This document shows positions 63,091 through 64,000 of a stretch of 64,000 bases of DNA, one piece after another (the stretch's first letter is position 1; each line of letters opens with the position of its first letter). A program made the position numbers and the translations under genes. The notes beneath the pieces were generated by a model, which was given only the letters and a program-made list of their open reading frames with translations, was not told the DNA's origin and did not search any database. Origin of the DNA: Allobosea sp. BH3 (GTDB taxonomy: Bacteria; Pseudomonadota; Alphaproteobacteria; Rhizobiales; Beijerinckiaceae); assembly GCF_025499465.1 (NCBI RefSeq), contig NZ_JAIMCA010000002.1:124001-188000 (forward strand). Reading direction: 5' to 3'.

Positions 63091-63540
63091 ATGTCGACCA
63101 TCACCATCCGCCCCCTCGTCGCGAGCGACCGTGCCGCCTGGCTGCCGCTCTGGCACGGCTATCTGCATTTCTACAAAGCCACGCTGCCTGCCGACATCGA
63201 CGACGTCACCTTCGGCCGGCTGACCGGCGGGCAGGAGCCGATGGGCGGCTTCATCGCCGAGCGCGACGGCAAGGCGCTCGGCATGACGAACTGGGTGATC
63301 CATCGCACCACCTGGAGCGAGCGCAACATCTGCTACCTGCAGGACCTCTTCACCGTGCCGGAGTCGCGCGGCACCGGCGTCGGCCGCATGCTGATCGAGG
63401 CCGTAAACACAATGGCGCGCGAGAAGAACTGCTTCCGCGTCTACTGGCAGACGCATGAGACGAACGTGCAGGCGCAGGAACTCTACAACAAGGTCGCCGA
63501 CAAGTCGGGCTTCATCGTCTACCGCCAGCCCCTGGGTTGA
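63091..63540 (+). CDS. GNAT family N-acetyltransferase
   Basis: 149 residues from ATG 63091 with GGAGG 9 bases upstream. GNAT signature: TIRPLVASDRAAWLPLWHGY, then CYLQDLFTVPESRGTGVGRMLIEAV (acetyl-CoA loop RGTGVG, about residues 97-102) and NVQAQELYNKVADKSGFIVY. The size and the ending AQELYNKVADKSGF-Y resemble small-molecule acetyltransferases; target unknown. Stands alone between palindromic elements. Confidence 0.92.
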   Translation: MSTITIRPLVASDRAAWLPLWHGYLHFYKATLPADIDDVTFGRLTGGQEPMGGFIAERDGKALGMTNWVIHRTTWSERNICYLQDLFTVPESRGTGVGRMLIEAVNTMAREKNCFRVYWQTHETNVQAQELYNKVADKSGFIVYRQPLG

Positions 63541-63550
63541 GCCGACTGCG

Positions 63551-63637
63551 CGTCATTCCCGGGCTTACCCCAGGAATCTCATGCCGAAAGAAGCGCCTTT
63601 CCTTCGAGAGATGCCCGGGTCAAGCCCGGGCATGACG
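63551..63637. repeat. Composite REP-like element, copy 7 (variant)
   Basis: CGTCATTCCCGGGCTTACCC ... GGAATCTC, then GAGATGCCCGGGTC plus AAGCCCGGGCATGACG: the paired change T to C / A to G in the arms keeps the right hairpin perfect, a compensatory change. Confidence 0.85.
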
Positions 63638-63751
63638 TCTCCATGGCATCGGCGCAGAGATCAGCGTGCATGAGCGCATGCGCGCCTCGTCGCAAACCGC
63701 ACTATATCGGCGGTTAATGATCGCCCTGGGGCGAGCGCGAGGCGTGGAAAC

Positions 63752-64000
63752 ATGAAGAAGATCGGCTTTCTCTCGTTCGGGCACTGGGCGCCCTCCCCGC
63801 AATCGGGCACGCGCTCGGCGGGCGATGCGCTGCTGCAATCGATCGACCTCGCCGTCGCGGCCGAACAGCTCGGGCTCGATGGCGCCTATGTCCGCGTGCA
63901 CCATTTCGCACGGCAGCTCGCCTCGCCCTTCCCGCTGCTCGCCGCCATCGGCGCCAGGACGAGCAAGATCGAGATCGGCACCGCCGTCATCGACATGCGC
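63752..64000 (+). CDS. LLM class flavin-dependent oxidoreductase, N-terminal part
   Basis: The first 83 residues from ATG 63752; the gene runs off the window. MKKIGFLSFGHWAPSPQSGT, then SAGDALLQSIDLAVAAEQLGLDGAYVRVHHFARQ and SPFPLLAAIGARTSKIEIGTAV give the bacterial luciferase-like (LLM) pattern: strand 1, helix 1, the H-H-F loop and strand 2 of a TIM barrel. These enzymes use FMN or F420 with varied substrates. The start lacks a strong ribosome site, with GAGGCGTGGAAAC preceding it. Confidence 0.88.
   Translation, partial: MKKIGFLSFGHWAPSPQSGTRSAGDALLQSIDLAVAAEQLGLDGAYVRVHHFARQLASPFPLLAAIGARTSKIEIGTAVIDMR

Overview
The window is high-GC (about two thirds G+C by eye) bacterial chromosome with tight, mostly housekeeping gene content. 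The gene set points to an alphaproteobacterium of the order Hyphomicrobiales (Rhizobiales), plausibly near Bosea. Pointers are a CcrM-type GANTC methylase, an F0-only ATP synthase operon with both b and b' subunits, a coxB-coxA-ctaB-coxF-ctaG-coxC cluster, DUF1236, IalB, DUF721 and DUF983 proteins, consensus EcfG (GGAAC-N16/17-CGTT) promoters, and REP-like palindromes of kinds seen in Rhizobiales. The genus is an inference. I see no rRNA, tRNA, CRISPR array, insertion sequence, prophage or recognisable defence locus.

Layout. 1-2.0 kb: end of a tripartite tricarboxylate transporter (tctA, tctC). 2.2-2.6 kb: DUF1236 protein. 2.7-6.1 kb: a minus-strand cluster of upp, a DUF1688 (URC4) gene and a GTP-cyclohydrolase-II-like URC1 gene, matching the reductive-independent URC uracil catabolism set. 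6.4-9.9 kb: tiny stress-type membrane protein, then glyQ-glyS. 10.1-11.3 kb: three tandem small secreted proteins, two with RYYGP repeats. 11.3-16.6 kb: trmN-like methylase, DUF2007, octaprenyl diphosphate synthase, ispE, TPR protein, tiny lipoprotein. 16.7-20.4 kb: ETF-QO, family-4-like uracil-DNA glycosylase, zinc metallopeptidase. 20.5-22.7 kb: a compositionally odd patch with an AT-rich fkbM methyltransferase, an orphan terminator, an ORFan and a glycosyltransferase-like gene. 22.8-27.5 kb: genome maintenance genes (radical SAM/SPL-like, rnhB, ccrM, mutY). 27.5-31.4 kb: tetR/SDR divergent pair, lipoprotein, DUF721, DsbA-like. 31.6-35.1 kb: smc. 35.4-38.1 kb: atpI-B-E-F'-F. 38.2-44.6 kb: L,D-transpeptidase and the gcvT-H-PA-PB operon behind a tandem glycine riboswitch. 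44.6-45.8 kb: lipoprotein/IalB pair. 46.1-52.7 kb: cytochrome c oxidase structural and assembly genes. 52.7-59.1 kb: thrC, M16 protease, GNAT and a membrane PAS-GGDEF-EAL protein in a translationally overlapped run. 59.2-64 kb: YqgE, DsbD-domain protein, peroxiredoxin, PatB-type aminotransferase, GNAT and the start of a luciferase-like monooxygenase.

Regulation is the most informative layer. Four consensus EcfG general-stress promoters lie correctly oriented upstream of a small membrane protein, the first small secreted protein, the uracil-DNA glycosylase and the zinc peptidase. A perfect alphaproteobacterial LexA box (GTTC-N7-GTTC) sits upstream of the SPL-like radical SAM gene. A CtrA-like site and a GANTC site lie upstream of ccrM. 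A divergent promoter with a 24-bp palindrome separates tetR and the SDR gene. At least six families of intergenic palindromic repeats decorate gene ends. I did not find a convincing wholly new system; the best leads are the local stress/SOS wiring of DNA-repair genes, the compact URC cluster and the RYYGP-repeat protein array.
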